In this document: positions 8,131 to 16,412 of the stretch, piece by piece
Layout: each line of letters begins with the position of its first letter
Position numbering within the stretch: position 1 is the stretch's first letter
From: Arcicella sp.
GTDB taxonomy: Bacteria > Bacteroidota > Bacteroidia > Cytophagales > Spirosomataceae
Assembly (NCBI GenBank): GCA_025354645.1
Contig: JANXML010000019.1
Location: 1-59,096 of the forward strand
Reading direction: 5' to 3'
Length of the DNA stretch: 59,096 nucleotides
Position numbers and translations under genes: made by a program
Notes under the pieces: generated by a model
The model's database searches: none
Seen by the model: only the letters and a program-made list of their open reading frames with translations
Told to the model about the DNA's origin: nothing

Positions 8131-8194
8131 TGTAATCCGATGCTTCCGCATCGAACTTGATATTTTATAAATGATGCGGAAGCATCGGATTACA
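8131..8194. repeat. Dispersed palindromic repeat, copy 1 (22-bp perfect arms)
   Basis: Arms 8131-8152 and 8173-8194 (core GTAATCCGATGCTTCCGCAT) are exact reverse complements around a 20-bp loop. The right arm supplies the TAA stop codon (8190-8192) of the phosphoesterase gene. A diverged copy lies at 16145-16209, so this is a REP-like family. Confidence 0.88.
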
Positions 8195-10994
8195 GCCCCT
8201 TCCTCTTCTTCCGACCCTTATACAACCTCGGATTCGATTGAAATTCCTTCTCTTCCAATTCCTTTTTGTCTTCCTCTTCCCGAGTTTTGAAAAGATAATC
8301 ATCATCATCCATAATTGGCGATTCTTTTAAGGCTTTCCAATCAAATTTTTCATCAATTGGGGTTAATGCTTTTTGTGGGTCAAAAACACGTTTATCTACG
8401 TTTACAGCATCGTAGAGCGTAAAATCAGCTTGGTCAGTAAAGAAATCTGATAGGTCGGTTGCCCCTGCATCGTACTGATTCAAATACGGTACACCCAACA
8501 CATTCCACATCGTTTTGAAAATACTGCCAAAACTATAATGCTGGTGACCGACATAGTTTCTCTTGGCGTAAGGTGAATAAATCTGCAAAATACTGCGGTG
8601 TGCATCAACGTGATCAATACCGCCTTGCGAGTCGTCTTCGGTTACTATAATTGCCATATTTTTCCAGTAGGGCGTATGACTCAAAAACTCCACCACTCGC
8701 CCAACCGCCAAATCATTATCAGCCATATAACTTTCTCTGAACGGAAAACCTGCTTTTGGTCTTTCACCCGCTCCGTGGTCATTTGGGAGCATCAAGGGTA
8801 TTACTTGGGGCATGGTTTTACCTTCGCCCATAAATTTTTTAGTAAAATCTTTGATGAAAACATCAGCCCTGAATTGGTCGGGGATTGCCATATTATAGGT
8901 CGGAAATTGCCATTCGGTATTTTTGTACATGGCGTTGGGCAAAGGATAATTTACGCCGTATTTTTCTCCCCCAATTTTCATAGTCGAATCGTTGTAATTA
9001 CCCTCTTGTTCAGTCGTGAATCCGTAGTTGTGAAAAGTGATATTATGCCTTTCAAAATGCTCCCACATCGAACCATCCTGATTATAATCTTCGGGATAAA
9101 AACTACCCGATGAACCAATTAAGGCAAAATGTCCTGGGGCTTTGGATTCTTGCTTGTATTCACGCTTACCTCCGTAGGCGGCAGATACGTGCGTTTCCAT
9201 CCACTCATTAGGATAAACTCCTGATAACCAACGATGTCCATCGGCAGAATGGTCAGAATCAACATAAAAATTATCAGCAGTTCCGAATCTTTTTGCCAAT
9301 GCTAAATGGTTGGGCATGACGGTACATTTGCTGATTTTTTGCGTATTTTCCTTGTTTGTAAACGAAGCATTTACGCCATATCGGGCAATGGAAGGGTCGC
9401 CATTTCCTTGCTTAATTTGTCCGAAAACTTCATCATAGGTTCGGTTTTCTTTGGAAATATAGACGATGTATTTGATGGGCGATTCTTTCTCTTTTGGATA
9501 GCTTGGAATGGGATTATTTCCAGACTTTTTTTGCTCTTTAAATTTGAAATTATAGGCAATAACTTTCTCTGTTTCAGCTCTCAAATCTTCATCTTTTGGA
9601 ATTTCCAAAACCGTTACGGAACCTTTCATCAAACTACCAATATAACTTCCCTCCGCCCCGACTTTAAAAGCTGAACCTCCGTTTGGTCCTGAGCCAAAAC
9701 CTTTGGCATTTGCCACGACTAATTTGGTATTATCAGCACTGACTTTTAGTTTGGAAGGAAACCAACCTACTGGTAAATGTCCTATGGTTTTCATGGAAGC
9801 AATATCAATCACGCCAACGGCATTTATACCCGATTCTGCTACGTAGAGGCGTTTTTGGTCGGGCGAAAGAGCTAATCCAAAAGGGATTACGCCTTTCCAA
9901 CGCCCCAATCTTTCATCTAATTGTAGGTCGATGGTGTTGATTACTTTGCCTAATTTGGGGTCAATTACCGAAATATTATCGTTGTTTCCGTTACTCACAA
10001 AAACGTATTTATCAGTGGCTACTAACGAGTTTGGACTCGACCCGCCAACGGCTGGGATTCCATCAATTTTTTCACCGACCAAAATCCCTGTCTTGATTTT
10101 TGAAACGACTTTTGTTTGAGATTCGGAAAGGTCATAAGCCCAAACTGAGAATGATTCAGGCACATTTGGGTCGCCTAAACCTGCTACTTCTTTGCCGTCA
10201 ATGGTTGTGCCTTCGAGCATTTCTTTTGTGCCAAAACCAAAGGGCGGTTTTTTCAGATACGTCTCTTTATTTTTTGGGTCAAGGTTTTTGACCAAACTAT
10301 ATTCAAACATTCCCACATTGGCAACGTACAAAGATTTTTCATCGGGCGAAAGGGTGATTCCAAAAGGATAACGACCCGTTTTTATATTCGCCATAACAGC
10401 CCTTTTCTTTACATCAATTATCACAATTCTGAAACCAATCTGGTCCACCACATACAGTTTTGAACCATCGGCGGTCATCGTCATATCACCCAAATATCCA
10501 TCCGAATAATCTTGGTTATCTAAGGAAATATTACAATTTATCTCTCCTATTTTTTTACCCGATTTTATCTCAAAAATAAAGACTTTATTCGTCTGTCCAC
10601 CTGCCACATACACAAGGCGGTTATCGGGAGAAATTGCCAAACCCATAAACACCGCCGATAGCAAATTGTCATCCGTTTTAGGCGTATTTGGGATTTGTTT
10701 GATGAAGGGTTTATCGGTAAATATATTTTGTAAAATACTGATAGAGAATGGATTAGTACCAGAATTAGCGGTAACGATAGTCTTTCCATCGGGACTCATC
10801 ACTAAACCATAAGGATGCGGAGCAATGCGATATGTTCTGCCCAAAGGCTTAATAATTCGACCATTTGGAATGATGGTTTCACCGCTTGGATTTACCACGC
10901 AAAAGCGGTCAGCAGCAGGGGCAGAAATACGCCATTGGGCTTTTATAAAAATTGGAATAGTACAAAAAGAAAGGATGAATAAAAATCGCTTCAT
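8190..10994 (-). CDS. Exported YVTN beta-propeller/phosphoesterase fusion
   Basis: A 934-aa exported protein. After a signal peptide (KRFLFILSFCTIPIFIKAQ), residues about 40-440 form a seven-bladed 40-residue YVTN/YncE propeller (repeats such as GLVMSPDGKTIVTANSGTN, PFGITLSPDEKSLYVANVG). The C-terminal half is a PF04185-type phosphoesterase/alkaline phosphatase-superfamily domain: YIVYISKENRTYDEVFGQIK, then TADNFYVDSDHSADGHRW, MLPNDHGAG and VTEDDSQGGIDHVDAHRS carry the metal-binding residues. Such fusions are widespread in Bacteroidota, substrate unknown. The tail is very basic (YKGRKKRKGL). Its 5' end is duplicated at 11801-11890. Confidence 0.92.
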   Translation of the reverse strand: MKRFLFILSFCTIPIFIKAQWRISAPAADRFCVVNPSGETIIPNGRIIKPLGRTYRIAPHPYGLVMSPDGKTIVTANSGTNPFSISILQNIFTDKPFIKQIPNTPKTDDNLLSAVFMGLAISPDNRLVYVAGGQTNKVFIFEIKSGKKIGEINCNISLDNQDYSDGYLGDMTMTADGSKLYVVDQIGFRIVIIDVKKRAVMANIKTGRYPFGITLSPDEKSLYVANVGMFEYSLVKNLDPKNKETYLKKPPFGFGTKEMLEGTTIDGKEVAGLGDPNVPESFSVWAYDLSESQTKVVSKIKTGILVGEKIDGIPAVGGSSPNSLVATDKYVFVSNGNNDNISVIDPKLGKVINTIDLQLDERLGRWKGVIPFGLALSPDQKRLYVAESGINAVGVIDIASMKTIGHLPVGWFPSKLKVSADNTKLVVANAKGFGSGPNGGSAFKVGAEGSYIGSLMKGSVTVLEIPKDEDLRAETEKVIAYNFKFKEQKKSGNNPIPSYPKEKESPIKYIVYISKENRTYDEVFGQIKQGNGDPSIARYGVNASFTNKENTQKISKCTVMPNHLALAKRFGTADNFYVDSDHSADGHRWLSGVYPNEWMETHVSAAYGGKREYKQESKAPGHFALIGSSGSFYPEDYNQDGSMWEHFERHNITFHNYGFTTEQEGNYNDSTMKIGGEKYGVNYPLPNAMYKNTEWQFPTYNMAIPDQFRADVFIKDFTKKFMGEGKTMPQVIPLMLPNDHGAGERPKAGFPFRESYMADNDLAVGRVVEFLSHTPYWKNMAIIVTEDDSQGGIDHVDAHRSILQIYSPYAKRNYVGHQHYSFGSIFKTMWNVLGVPYLNQYDAGATDLSDFFTDQADFTLYDAVNVDKRVFDPQKALTPIDEKFDWKALKESPIMDDDDYLFKTREEEDKKELEEKEFQSNPRLYKGRKKRKGL

Positions 10995-11070
10995 GGGTTC
11001 TGGATTTGTTAGAAACGAAATTTAGGATTTAAGTTTTTGAATGGCTAATTTTTGAGATTATTATTTGGTT
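10981..11070. repeat. Direct repeat copy A (5' end and upstream of phosphoesterase gene)
   Basis: About 80% identical to 11801-11890, best in the stretch TTTTTGAATGGCTAATTTTT. It covers the phosphoesterase start codon and ends at the 3' end of the PIN pseudogene. Confidence 0.8.
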
Positions 11071-11495
11071 AAGGATTCGTAAAGTTCATTTGTCATAATT
11101 AATTCTAAAAAGCCTTTTTTTAACAGTCCAGCCATCAATTTTTTATCTCCCGTCCAGACTTTACAATCAAAAAACAGACAAAATGCAATGTATGGAGTAT
11201 CCTTCTCATCAATTCTTTTGGTTAATTCAAAGGCTTTTTCCCAAGCCCAATCAGGAATCTGTTCTTCTGAAATAAATTTAATGTTTTTCTCTAATTGAAA
11301 TTCAATTTCCTCAACTTCTTAAAGAGAAAGTTTTGAAATTTTCATTAATTTGGAATGATATTTCTTTATTTCAACTCTTAAAAAATTGGGAGCAATTAAT
11401 TCTAATTTATCTTGATTTATTAGTAAATCTGCAATCTTACCATTTGTATTCAGAATTGCACTAAATACAAGATTTGCATCCACAATTACTCTCAT
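11061..11495 (-). pseudogene. PIN-domain toxin with an internal TAA
   Basis: From ATG 11495 the frame encodes a PIN toxin (RVIVDANLVFSAILNTNGK) but meets TAA at 11319-11321 (codon 59), then continues uninterrupted to TAA at 11061-11063, 144 codons in all. All PIN acidic positions remain: Asp in VDAN, Glu in LRVEIKK, Asp in RIDEKDTPY, Asp in WTGDKKL. The damage is a single nonsense change, so decay is recent. The start overlaps the antitoxin stop as ATGA, typical of a TA operon. The 58-aa truncated product would lack the active site. Confidence 0.88.
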
Positions 11496-11701
11496 TCTTT
11501 GATAAATCGTTGTTTATTTTTTTGCCACCAGCCATCATTCAGTTCATCCGCTAAATTGTCTGCATCGCTTTGTTTAGCTTGAATATTAGCGGTTGCTTCT
11601 AAATATTTAGCATAGTTCAGAAGACATTGTAAACCAAAAGCATCAATCCCGCTTGACAAAACGATATTGATTTGATTTGTACTTGTGCGTGCAATGGTCA
11701 T
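11492..11701 (-). CDS. Antitoxin of the decayed PIN module
   Basis: A 69-aa acidic-tailed protein directly upstream of, and overlapping by 4 bp (ATGA), the PIN toxin remnant. Position, size and the charged C-terminus (SDADNLADELNDGWWQKNKQ) are those of VapB-like antitoxins of PIN toxins; no DNA-binding fold is obvious. It remains intact although the toxin is dead. Function as an autorepressor is inferred. Confidence 0.7.
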   Translation of the reverse strand: MTIARTSTNQINIVLSSGIDAFGLQCLLNYAKYLEATANIQAKQSDADNLADELNDGWWQKNKQRFIKE

Positions 11702-11800
11702 GTTATTGAATGTTTTTTTACAAATCTACTGGATTTTATTGATAAATAGAAACCTTAAATCTTTCGAAAAATACTGATAATTTCTGACCACGAACACAAT

Positions 11801-11890
11801 AAAAATCGTTTCATGGGTTTTAGGTTTGATTGAAACGAAGTTTCTAATTTTGGTTTTTGAATGGCTAATTTTTGGGATTATTTTTTTGTT
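11801..11890. repeat. Direct repeat copy B upstream of the TA module
   Basis: Diverged copy (about 80%) of 10981-11070, including an ATGAAACGATTTTTAT that mirrors the phosphoesterase start but soon hits a stop. It sits about 100 bp upstream of the antitoxin start, so the same upstream DNA may serve both genes. The two copies bracket the TA module. Confidence 0.78.
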
Positions 11891-11940
11891 AAATTGGTCG
11901 CTTGCCTTTTTTAAAACCATTTTATTTTCAAAACTATCAT

Positions 11941-11991
11941 GAGCCGATTAATTCCTGTATTCGGCTCAAAAAATTCTCCTTTTTGAGCCGA
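11941..11991. promoter_or_regulatory. Alternative hairpins upstream of the helicase gene
   Basis: GAGCCGA (11941-11947) can pair with TCGGCTC (11961-11967); alternatively TCGGCTCAAAAA (11961-11972) pairs perfectly with TTTTTGAGCCGA (11980-11991). The middle segment can join only one partner. GAGCCGATTA is also a direct repeat. The rest of the 11702-12113 gap holds repeat copy B and the helicase promoter. The block lies upstream of the likely promoter, so it may be an operator or a terminator of minus-strand transcription. Confidence 0.5.
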
Positions 11992-12036
11992 TTAGCTCCA
12001 AAACATCACAAAATCGTTTTTCCCTGATTAATTCCG

Positions 12037-12044
12037 TAAATTTG
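12037..12044 (+). promoter_or_regulatory. Candidate -7 element of the helicase gene
   Basis: TAAATTTG followed by C, 70 bp before the ATG. The upstream -33 region is T-rich without a clear TTG. Confidence 0.5.
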
Positions 12045-12057
12045 CAAAAATGGTTTG

Positions 12058-12102
12058 AACGTTGTGAAGTAACTCCACTATGGATTAAACCTTAACAACG
12101 TT
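12058..12102 (+). promoter_or_regulatory. Leader hairpin of the helicase mRNA
   Basis: AACGTTGT (12058-12065) and ACAACGTT (12095-12102) are perfect complements about 10 nt before the start codon, so the leader can fold next to the translation start of an RNA helicase. Autogenous or cold-dependent control is a guess. Confidence 0.45.
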
Positions 12103-12113
12103 ATCCTTACAAT

Positions 12114-13364
12114 ATGTCATTTGAATCACTAAATCTTATTGAACCCATCCAAAAAGCCTTGACGGCGGAGGGTTATACAACGCCTACGCCCATTCAAGCG
12201 CAGGCAATACCCATTATTTTGCAAGGAATAGACCTTTTGGGCGTGGCTCAAACGGGTACGGGAAAGACGGCAGCTTTTGCCATTCCAATTCTTCAATTAT
12301 TACACAAAAATCATACTTTCCATAAGGGCAAACGCTCCATAAAAGCCCTCATCATTACGCCTACGAGAGAATTAGCCATACAAATTGATGATAGTTTTGA
12401 ATCGTACGGAAAATATACTGGACTTACGCACACCGTCATTTTTGGGGGCGTAAAACAAGGAAAACAAACCGATGCTTTGCAAAATGGGGTCGATATTTTA
12501 GTGGCAACGCCTGGCAGATTATTGGACTTGATTAACCAACGATTTATCTCTTTAAAAGAAATTCAATTATTCGTTCTGGACGAAGCCGACCGTATGTTGG
12601 ACATGGGTTTTGTGCATGATATTAAAAAAGTACTTGCTATTCTTCCCGAACGCCGTCAGTCGCTTTTTTTCTCGGCAACGATGCCTCCTGAGATTCAGAA
12701 ATTATCGGATAGCATTTTGTATAAGCCTCAGAAAGTGGAAGTTACGCCCGCTTCAACCACGGCTGATACCATCAAACAAGCTCTTTATTTTGTGGATAAA
12801 AATAATAAAAATGCTTTGTTGTTGGATATTTTGCAGGATAAAACGATTGAAACAGCGTTGGTTTTCACTCGTACAAAACACGGGGCAGATAAAGTGGTGA
12901 AAGTTCTATTAAAAAGTAATATCAAAGCCGAAGCAATTCACGGAAATAAGGCTCAAAATGCTCGTCAGCGGGCTTTGGAAAATTTTAAGGCGAAAACTAC
13001 CCGTGTTTTAGTCGCTACGGATATTGCCGCCCGAGGCATTGATGTGGACGATTTGGCGTATGTGATTAACTTTGAAATGCCAAATATTCCCGAAACTTAC
13101 GTACACAGAATTGGTCGGACGGGACGTGCAGGGGCAAATGGAACGGCTTTTTCATTTTGCGAGACCGAAGAAATTCCGTACTTGAAAGATATTCAAAAAT
13201 TGATTGGTAAGAAGATTCCAGTAATCGAAAACCATGATTATCCGATGAGTACCACGCCCGTCGTTGATGTGCCAAAACCACCACAAAATCAACATCAAAA
13301 CAGAGGGGCAGCCAAACCAAATGAGGCGAATAAAGGGAAGAAGGTATGGTTTAAAAGGAAGTAA
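12114..13364 (+). CDS. rhlE: DEAD-box ATP-dependent RNA helicase, RhlE type
   Basis: A 416-aa cytoplasmic RNA helicase. All motifs are present in order: Q motif (YTTPTPIQAQAIP), motif I AQTGTGKT, Ia PTRELAIQ, Ib TPGRLLDL, II DEAD, III SAT, IV ALVFTRTKHGADK, V VATDIAARGIDV, VI HRIGRTGR. The N-terminus MSFESLNLIEPIQKAL is RhlE-like. The C-terminal tail is short, Q/N- and basic-rich (QNQHQNRGAAKPNEANKGKK), suited to loose RNA binding. Roles of the family are ribosome assembly, RNA decay and cold growth. It faces the TPR/CBM48 gene convergently. Confidence 0.95.
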   Translation: MSFESLNLIEPIQKALTAEGYTTPTPIQAQAIPIILQGIDLLGVAQTGTGKTAAFAIPILQLLHKNHTFHKGKRSIKALIITPTRELAIQIDDSFESYGKYTGLTHTVIFGGVKQGKQTDALQNGVDILVATPGRLLDLINQRFISLKEIQLFVLDEADRMLDMGFVHDIKKVLAILPERRQSLFFSATMPPEIQKLSDSILYKPQKVEVTPASTTADTIKQALYFVDKNNKNALLLDILQDKTIETALVFTRTKHGADKVVKVLLKSNIKAEAIHGNKAQNARQRALENFKAKTTRVLVATDIAARGIDVDDLAYVINFEMPNIPETYVHRIGRTGRAGANGTAFSFCETEEIPYLKDIQKLIGKKIPVIENHDYPMSTTPVVDVPKPPQNQHQNRGAAKPNEANKGKKVWFKRK

Positions 13365-13410
13365 ATGATTATTATTATTCAAATTAACAATTTGTAAAAT
13401 ATATTTGACG

Positions 13411-13520
13411 ATGAGGTTACACGGAGAGCCACTGAGTTTAACAAAGGAGAACCACAGAGAAAAGTTAATTTTTTTCTCTGTGGTTCTCTTTTTTTTCTGT
13501 GGCTCTCTGTTTAACCTCAT
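13411..13520. repeat. Long imperfect inverted repeat between convergent genes
   Basis: 13411-13433 (ATGAGGTTACACGGAGAGCC...) matches the reverse complement of 13498-13520, and the inner AGAACCACAGAGAAA (about 13449-13463) matches the reverse complement of the segment near 13471-13488. T-runs follow on both strands, so it likely terminates both converging genes. The sequence words resemble CTCTGTGG-type intergenic repeats. Confidence 0.75.
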
Positions 13521-13536
13521 ATCCTCAAATGAAACT

Positions 13537-14202
13537 CTAATTGACCACCACAACAGAATTCCAATCGCCCGCAGGTTTATACGAAATCTTATTGGCTGGG
13601 TCGTTTATTTTTACCTCATCTTCAATCATAAACTGATAGTAAAATACGCCCTTCGGTAACCTGACTTTACATTCCCAAATGCCATTTTCAGTTTTATACA
13701 ACACATTTTTATCGTGCTGATATTGGTTAAAATTTCCAATCAAAGCCACTTTTTTTGCCCCTTCATAACCCGTTAATCTGAAAGTTATTACTCCATCTTT
13801 CTGATTACCCAAAGTTTCCGCTTGCACATTTAACGCATTCATTTTCAAGGCTTTATCAAAATACTTATTCGCTTTTTTCACATCTCCTCCGACTGTGTAG
13901 GCACTTGCAAGACTTGCATTTGCGGTTTCTGAGTTAGGAAATTCTTCTTGATTTAATTGAAAGATTTTAATTGCTTCATCCGTATTCCCTTCGTTCAATA
14001 ATTGGTATCCTAAATCGTCCAAAGTCTTTTCTGTTAGATAGAAATTTAGGTCATTTTTTAGATTTTTGTACTGTTTAATTCCCTCTTGAATTCCTTGTTT
14101 TTCAATCGTATTTTTCAATCTTTCCGTTAAATTTTCAGCCTTCGAGATTTGGAAAGTGATTAACAATAATAACAAGGCGAAAGTAGTTGTGATAGTTTTC
14201 AT
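13537..14202 (-). CDS. Exported TPR protein with C-terminal glycogen-binding (CBM48/AMPK1) domain
   Basis: A 221-aa protein with signal peptide (TITTTFALLLLLITFQISKA). Residues about 25-125 contain TPR-like helices (LNEGNTDEAIKIFQLNQEEF, ANASLASAYTVGGDVKKANK). Residues about 130-221 form an immunoglobulin-like CBM48/AMPK-beta domain (VALIGNFNQYQHDKNVLYKT, GIWECKVRLPKGVFYYQFMI). Such domains bind alpha-glucans or serve as beta-sandwich scaffolds; the export suggests a periplasmic role. It is divergent from the LytS/LytTR operon across a gap with a LytTR-type operator, so it may be in that regulon. Confidence 0.82.
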   Translation of the reverse strand: MKTITTTFALLLLLITFQISKAENLTERLKNTIEKQGIQEGIKQYKNLKNDLNFYLTEKTLDDLGYQLLNEGNTDEAIKIFQLNQEEFPNSETANASLASAYTVGGDVKKANKYFDKALKMNALNVQAETLGNQKDGVITFRLTGYEGAKKVALIGNFNQYQHDKNVLYKTENGIWECKVRLPKGVFYYQFMIEDEVKINDPANKISYKPAGDWNSVVVVN

Positions 14203-14321
14203 TTGCTTAAATGTTTAAATTGTGAATTGTTTGATGGTTCAAAATTCAACTTTTTATAACACTTCATATTCTTGAAATCTGCCAAAAACCTGATATTGAC
14301 CGCCAATACAAAAGTTAAAAT

Positions 14322-14354
14322 TTGGCGGATAAAAATGGGTTGTTGGCGGATAAA
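14322..14354 (+). promoter_or_regulatory. LytTR-type operator: two TTGGCGGATAAA direct repeats
   Basis: TTGGCGGATAAA occurs at 14322-14333 and exactly again at 14343-14354, 21 bp start to start (two helical turns), the spacing typical of LytTR-domain sites. A reverse half-site CCGCCAA lies at 14300-14306. The second repeat ends 4 bp before the -33 TTG, a classic activator position. Confidence 0.72.
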
Positions 14355-14358
14355 TGAG

Positions 14359-14388
14359 TTGGTAATTGTTTGTAATAACATAATTTAG
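14359..14388 (+). promoter_or_regulatory. Promoter of the LytS/LytTR operon
   Basis: TTG at 14359-14361, 19-bp spacer, TAATTTAG at 14381-14388 (weak -7, T to A in the TTTG). ATG follows at 14412. A weak -7 next to an upstream direct-repeat operator suits an activated promoter. Confidence 0.6.
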
Positions 14389-14411
14389 GAGAATAAAATA
14401 GGAACATTCCC

Positions 14412-15440
14412 ATGACCAAAAAATATCTCATTTCCTTACATATTCTTTTCTGGATTCTGTTTACTTTGGTTGGTAGTTTAATTGATACTATCGGAAATCA
14501 TAATGGCGTTTTCACGCTTGAATGGTGGATTGGAGATGTTTTTTGTATTTTTTTTGCGAGTTGGCTCATCCGTTCTATCATCGTTTTTTATGTTGCCCAT
14601 TGGTATTTTGATTGTTACTTTTCCTTAAAAAATCTTATCATTCATCTCTTTGCTTTTATCCTATTGGCTGCCTTGGGAGTTATGTTTCGTTATTTTGTGG
14701 ATGAAATCATTCTTGCACCTCTTTTAAATAACTGGAATTGGGGAAAAAATGCTTCATTAGGTATGTATTTTGGTAGAGATTTTAACACACAAATCCTCTT
14801 GGTTTTATGTGCTTTTTTGATAAAATCTATCCGAGATTTTTTTAATAATGAAGCCCTAAAAACCGAGAAAATTACGATGGAATTAGCTTATTTAAAATCG
14901 CAAATTAATCCTCATTTTCTGTTTAATACCATGAATAATCTCTACGGATTATCCCTTTCAGAACCCGAAAAAACGCCCGATGTAATCCTAAAAATTTCAG
15001 AAATGATGCGGTATATGCTCTACGAATCCGATGAAGAACGAGTACCCTTGACGAAGGAAATTGAGTACCTAAATTCCTACATAGAACTCGAAAAAATACG
15101 GTATGAAGGAAAAACTTTTGTGGATTTTACGGTGGAAGGAAATACGAATCATCAACGCATTGCTCCGCTTCTATTGATTTCTTTTGTAGAAAATATTTTT
15201 AAACACGGAAATATTCAAGATGCTGAAAATCAAGTAATTATATCATTAAAAATTCAAGAAAATCAATTAATATTTAAGCAAAAAAACACCGTTGCCATTC
15301 GTGAAAAAGATAAAATGGGTGGCTTGGGATTGAAGAATGTGGAACGTAGATTATTTTTACTTTATCCCAATAAATATACACTAAATGTGAAGAATGAAAA
15401 CGGAATTTATGAGAGTGAATTAACCCTGAAACTGTTATGA
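14412..15440 (+). CDS. LytS/YpdA-type sensor histidine kinase
   Basis: A 342-aa membrane kinase. Four hydrophobic segments in residues 1-145 form the sensor. The PF06580 dimerisation/phosphoacceptor region follows: AYLKSQINPHFLFNTMNNL with the phospho-His in NPHFLFN. The ATPase part has FVENIFKHGN (N box) and GGLGLKNVERRL (G box). There is no recognisable extracellular ligand domain. Its stop overlaps the start of the LytTR regulator (ATGA), so the two are one translationally coupled two-component system. Confidence 0.93.
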   Translation: MTKKYLISLHILFWILFTLVGSLIDTIGNHNGVFTLEWWIGDVFCIFFASWLIRSIIVFYVAHWYFDCYFSLKNLIIHLFAFILLAALGVMFRYFVDEIILAPLLNNWNWGKNASLGMYFGRDFNTQILLVLCAFLIKSIRDFFNNEALKTEKITMELAYLKSQINPHFLFNTMNNLYGLSLSEPEKTPDVILKISEMMRYMLYESDEERVPLTKEIEYLNSYIELEKIRYEGKTFVDFTVEGNTNHQRIAPLLLISFVENIFKHGNIQDAENQVIISLKIQENQLIFKQKNTVAIREKDKMGGLGLKNVERRLFLLYPNKYTLNVKNENGIYESELTLKLL

Positions 15441-16138
15441 TTAGAGCCATTGCCATTGATGATGAACCCCTTGCTTTGCGAGTGATTGAAGCCCACGCAA
15501 AAAAGGTGGAAAACCTCGAACTCGTTCTCACCACAACCAATGCCATCGAAGGACTTTTGGAAGCACAAAGTGGCAACATTGATTTGGTGTTTTTAGATAT
15601 TCAAATGCCAAGTTTGACGGGTATTCAATTTATGCAAATCTTACAGGGAAAATGCAAAATAATTCTCACCACTGCCTACACACAATACGCCCTCGAAAGC
15701 TACGAGCATAATGTGGTAGATTATTTATTGAAACCCATTTCTTTTGATAGATTTCAGAAGGCAGTTGATAAAGTGGCTCTTGAAAATAAAGCTAATTCTG
15801 AGGTGAATATTCCTTCAATTAATAATTATCAGCCTGATTGTATTTTTATTAAAACTGAATATAAACTCTTGAAAATCAACCACTCAGATATTCTTTACAT
15901 AGAAGGTGGAAAAGATTATATCACCGTTTTTACGAAAACCGAGAAGATTTTGAGTTTGAGTAGTTTAACAAAATTGCAAGAATCATTGCCTCATCCACAG
16001 TTTCTGAGAGTGCATAAATCGTATATTGTTTCTTTGGATAAAATTGAGTCCGTTGAAAGGCAACGCATTTTTATGGGTAAAATGGTTATTCCGATTGGAG
16101 ATACCTATAAAGACGAGTTTTTTAGGGTGGTTGGATAA
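15437..16138 (+). CDS. LytTR-family response regulator
   Basis: A 233-aa regulator: receiver (about 1-120) with acidic pocket IAIDDEPLA, phospho-acceptor Asp in LVFLDIQMPSLTG and Lys in DYLLKPISFDRF; then a LytTR DNA-binding domain (about 135-233; ILYIEGGKDYITVFT, FLRVHKSYIVSLDKIESVE). It is coupled to the upstream kinase by a 4-bp overlap. Two direct repeats upstream of the operon are its most likely binding site, implying autoregulation. A palindromic repeat follows the stop codon. Confidence 0.95.
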   Translation: MIRAIAIDDEPLALRVIEAHAKKVENLELVLTTTNAIEGLLEAQSGNIDLVFLDIQMPSLTGIQFMQILQGKCKIILTTAYTQYALESYEHNVVDYLLKPISFDRFQKAVDKVALENKANSEVNIPSINNYQPDCIFIKTEYKLLKINHSDILYIEGGKDYITVFTKTEKILSLSSLTKLQESLPHPQFLRVHKSYIVSLDKIESVERQRIFMGKMVIPIGDTYKDEFFRVVG

Positions 16139-16144
16139 AATTTA

Positions 16145-16209
16145 TAACCCCATGTTTCCACATCGGATATTAAAAATTATATTTTATCTGATGCGGAAGC
16201 AAGGGGTTA
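16145..16209. repeat. Dispersed palindromic repeat, copy 2
   Basis: Arms 16145-16164 and 16190-16209 (right arm GATGCGGAAGCAAGGGGTTA) match at 17 of 20 positions. The GATGCGGAAGCA core is shared with the copy at 8131-8194. As in copy 1 it abuts the 3' end of a gene. Confidence 0.75.
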
Positions 16210-16412
16210 CAAATCCTGACATTTATAAGTTTTATACAAAAAACATCGAAATAGTACAAAATTTTATAAGATAATATCAAGTAAAACTTGTTTATTTCCG
16301 TGAATCGTTTGTTCTCTCTTTAAACATTGATTTTCTTTGTATTCATTTTTGGGAAGTAACGGAACAGTAAGTATGTACTTTACAAAAATCAAAACTTAGA
16401 ACACAGAAACGA

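Noticed and set aside
11726-11920. 64-codon minus-strand frame upstream of the TA module
   Set aside because: It runs through repeat copy B and has no coding character; the repeat explains it.
13152-13659. Reading frames across the 13411-13520 inverted repeat
   Set aside because: Generated by the palindrome and by overlap with the helicase 3' end; no family signal.
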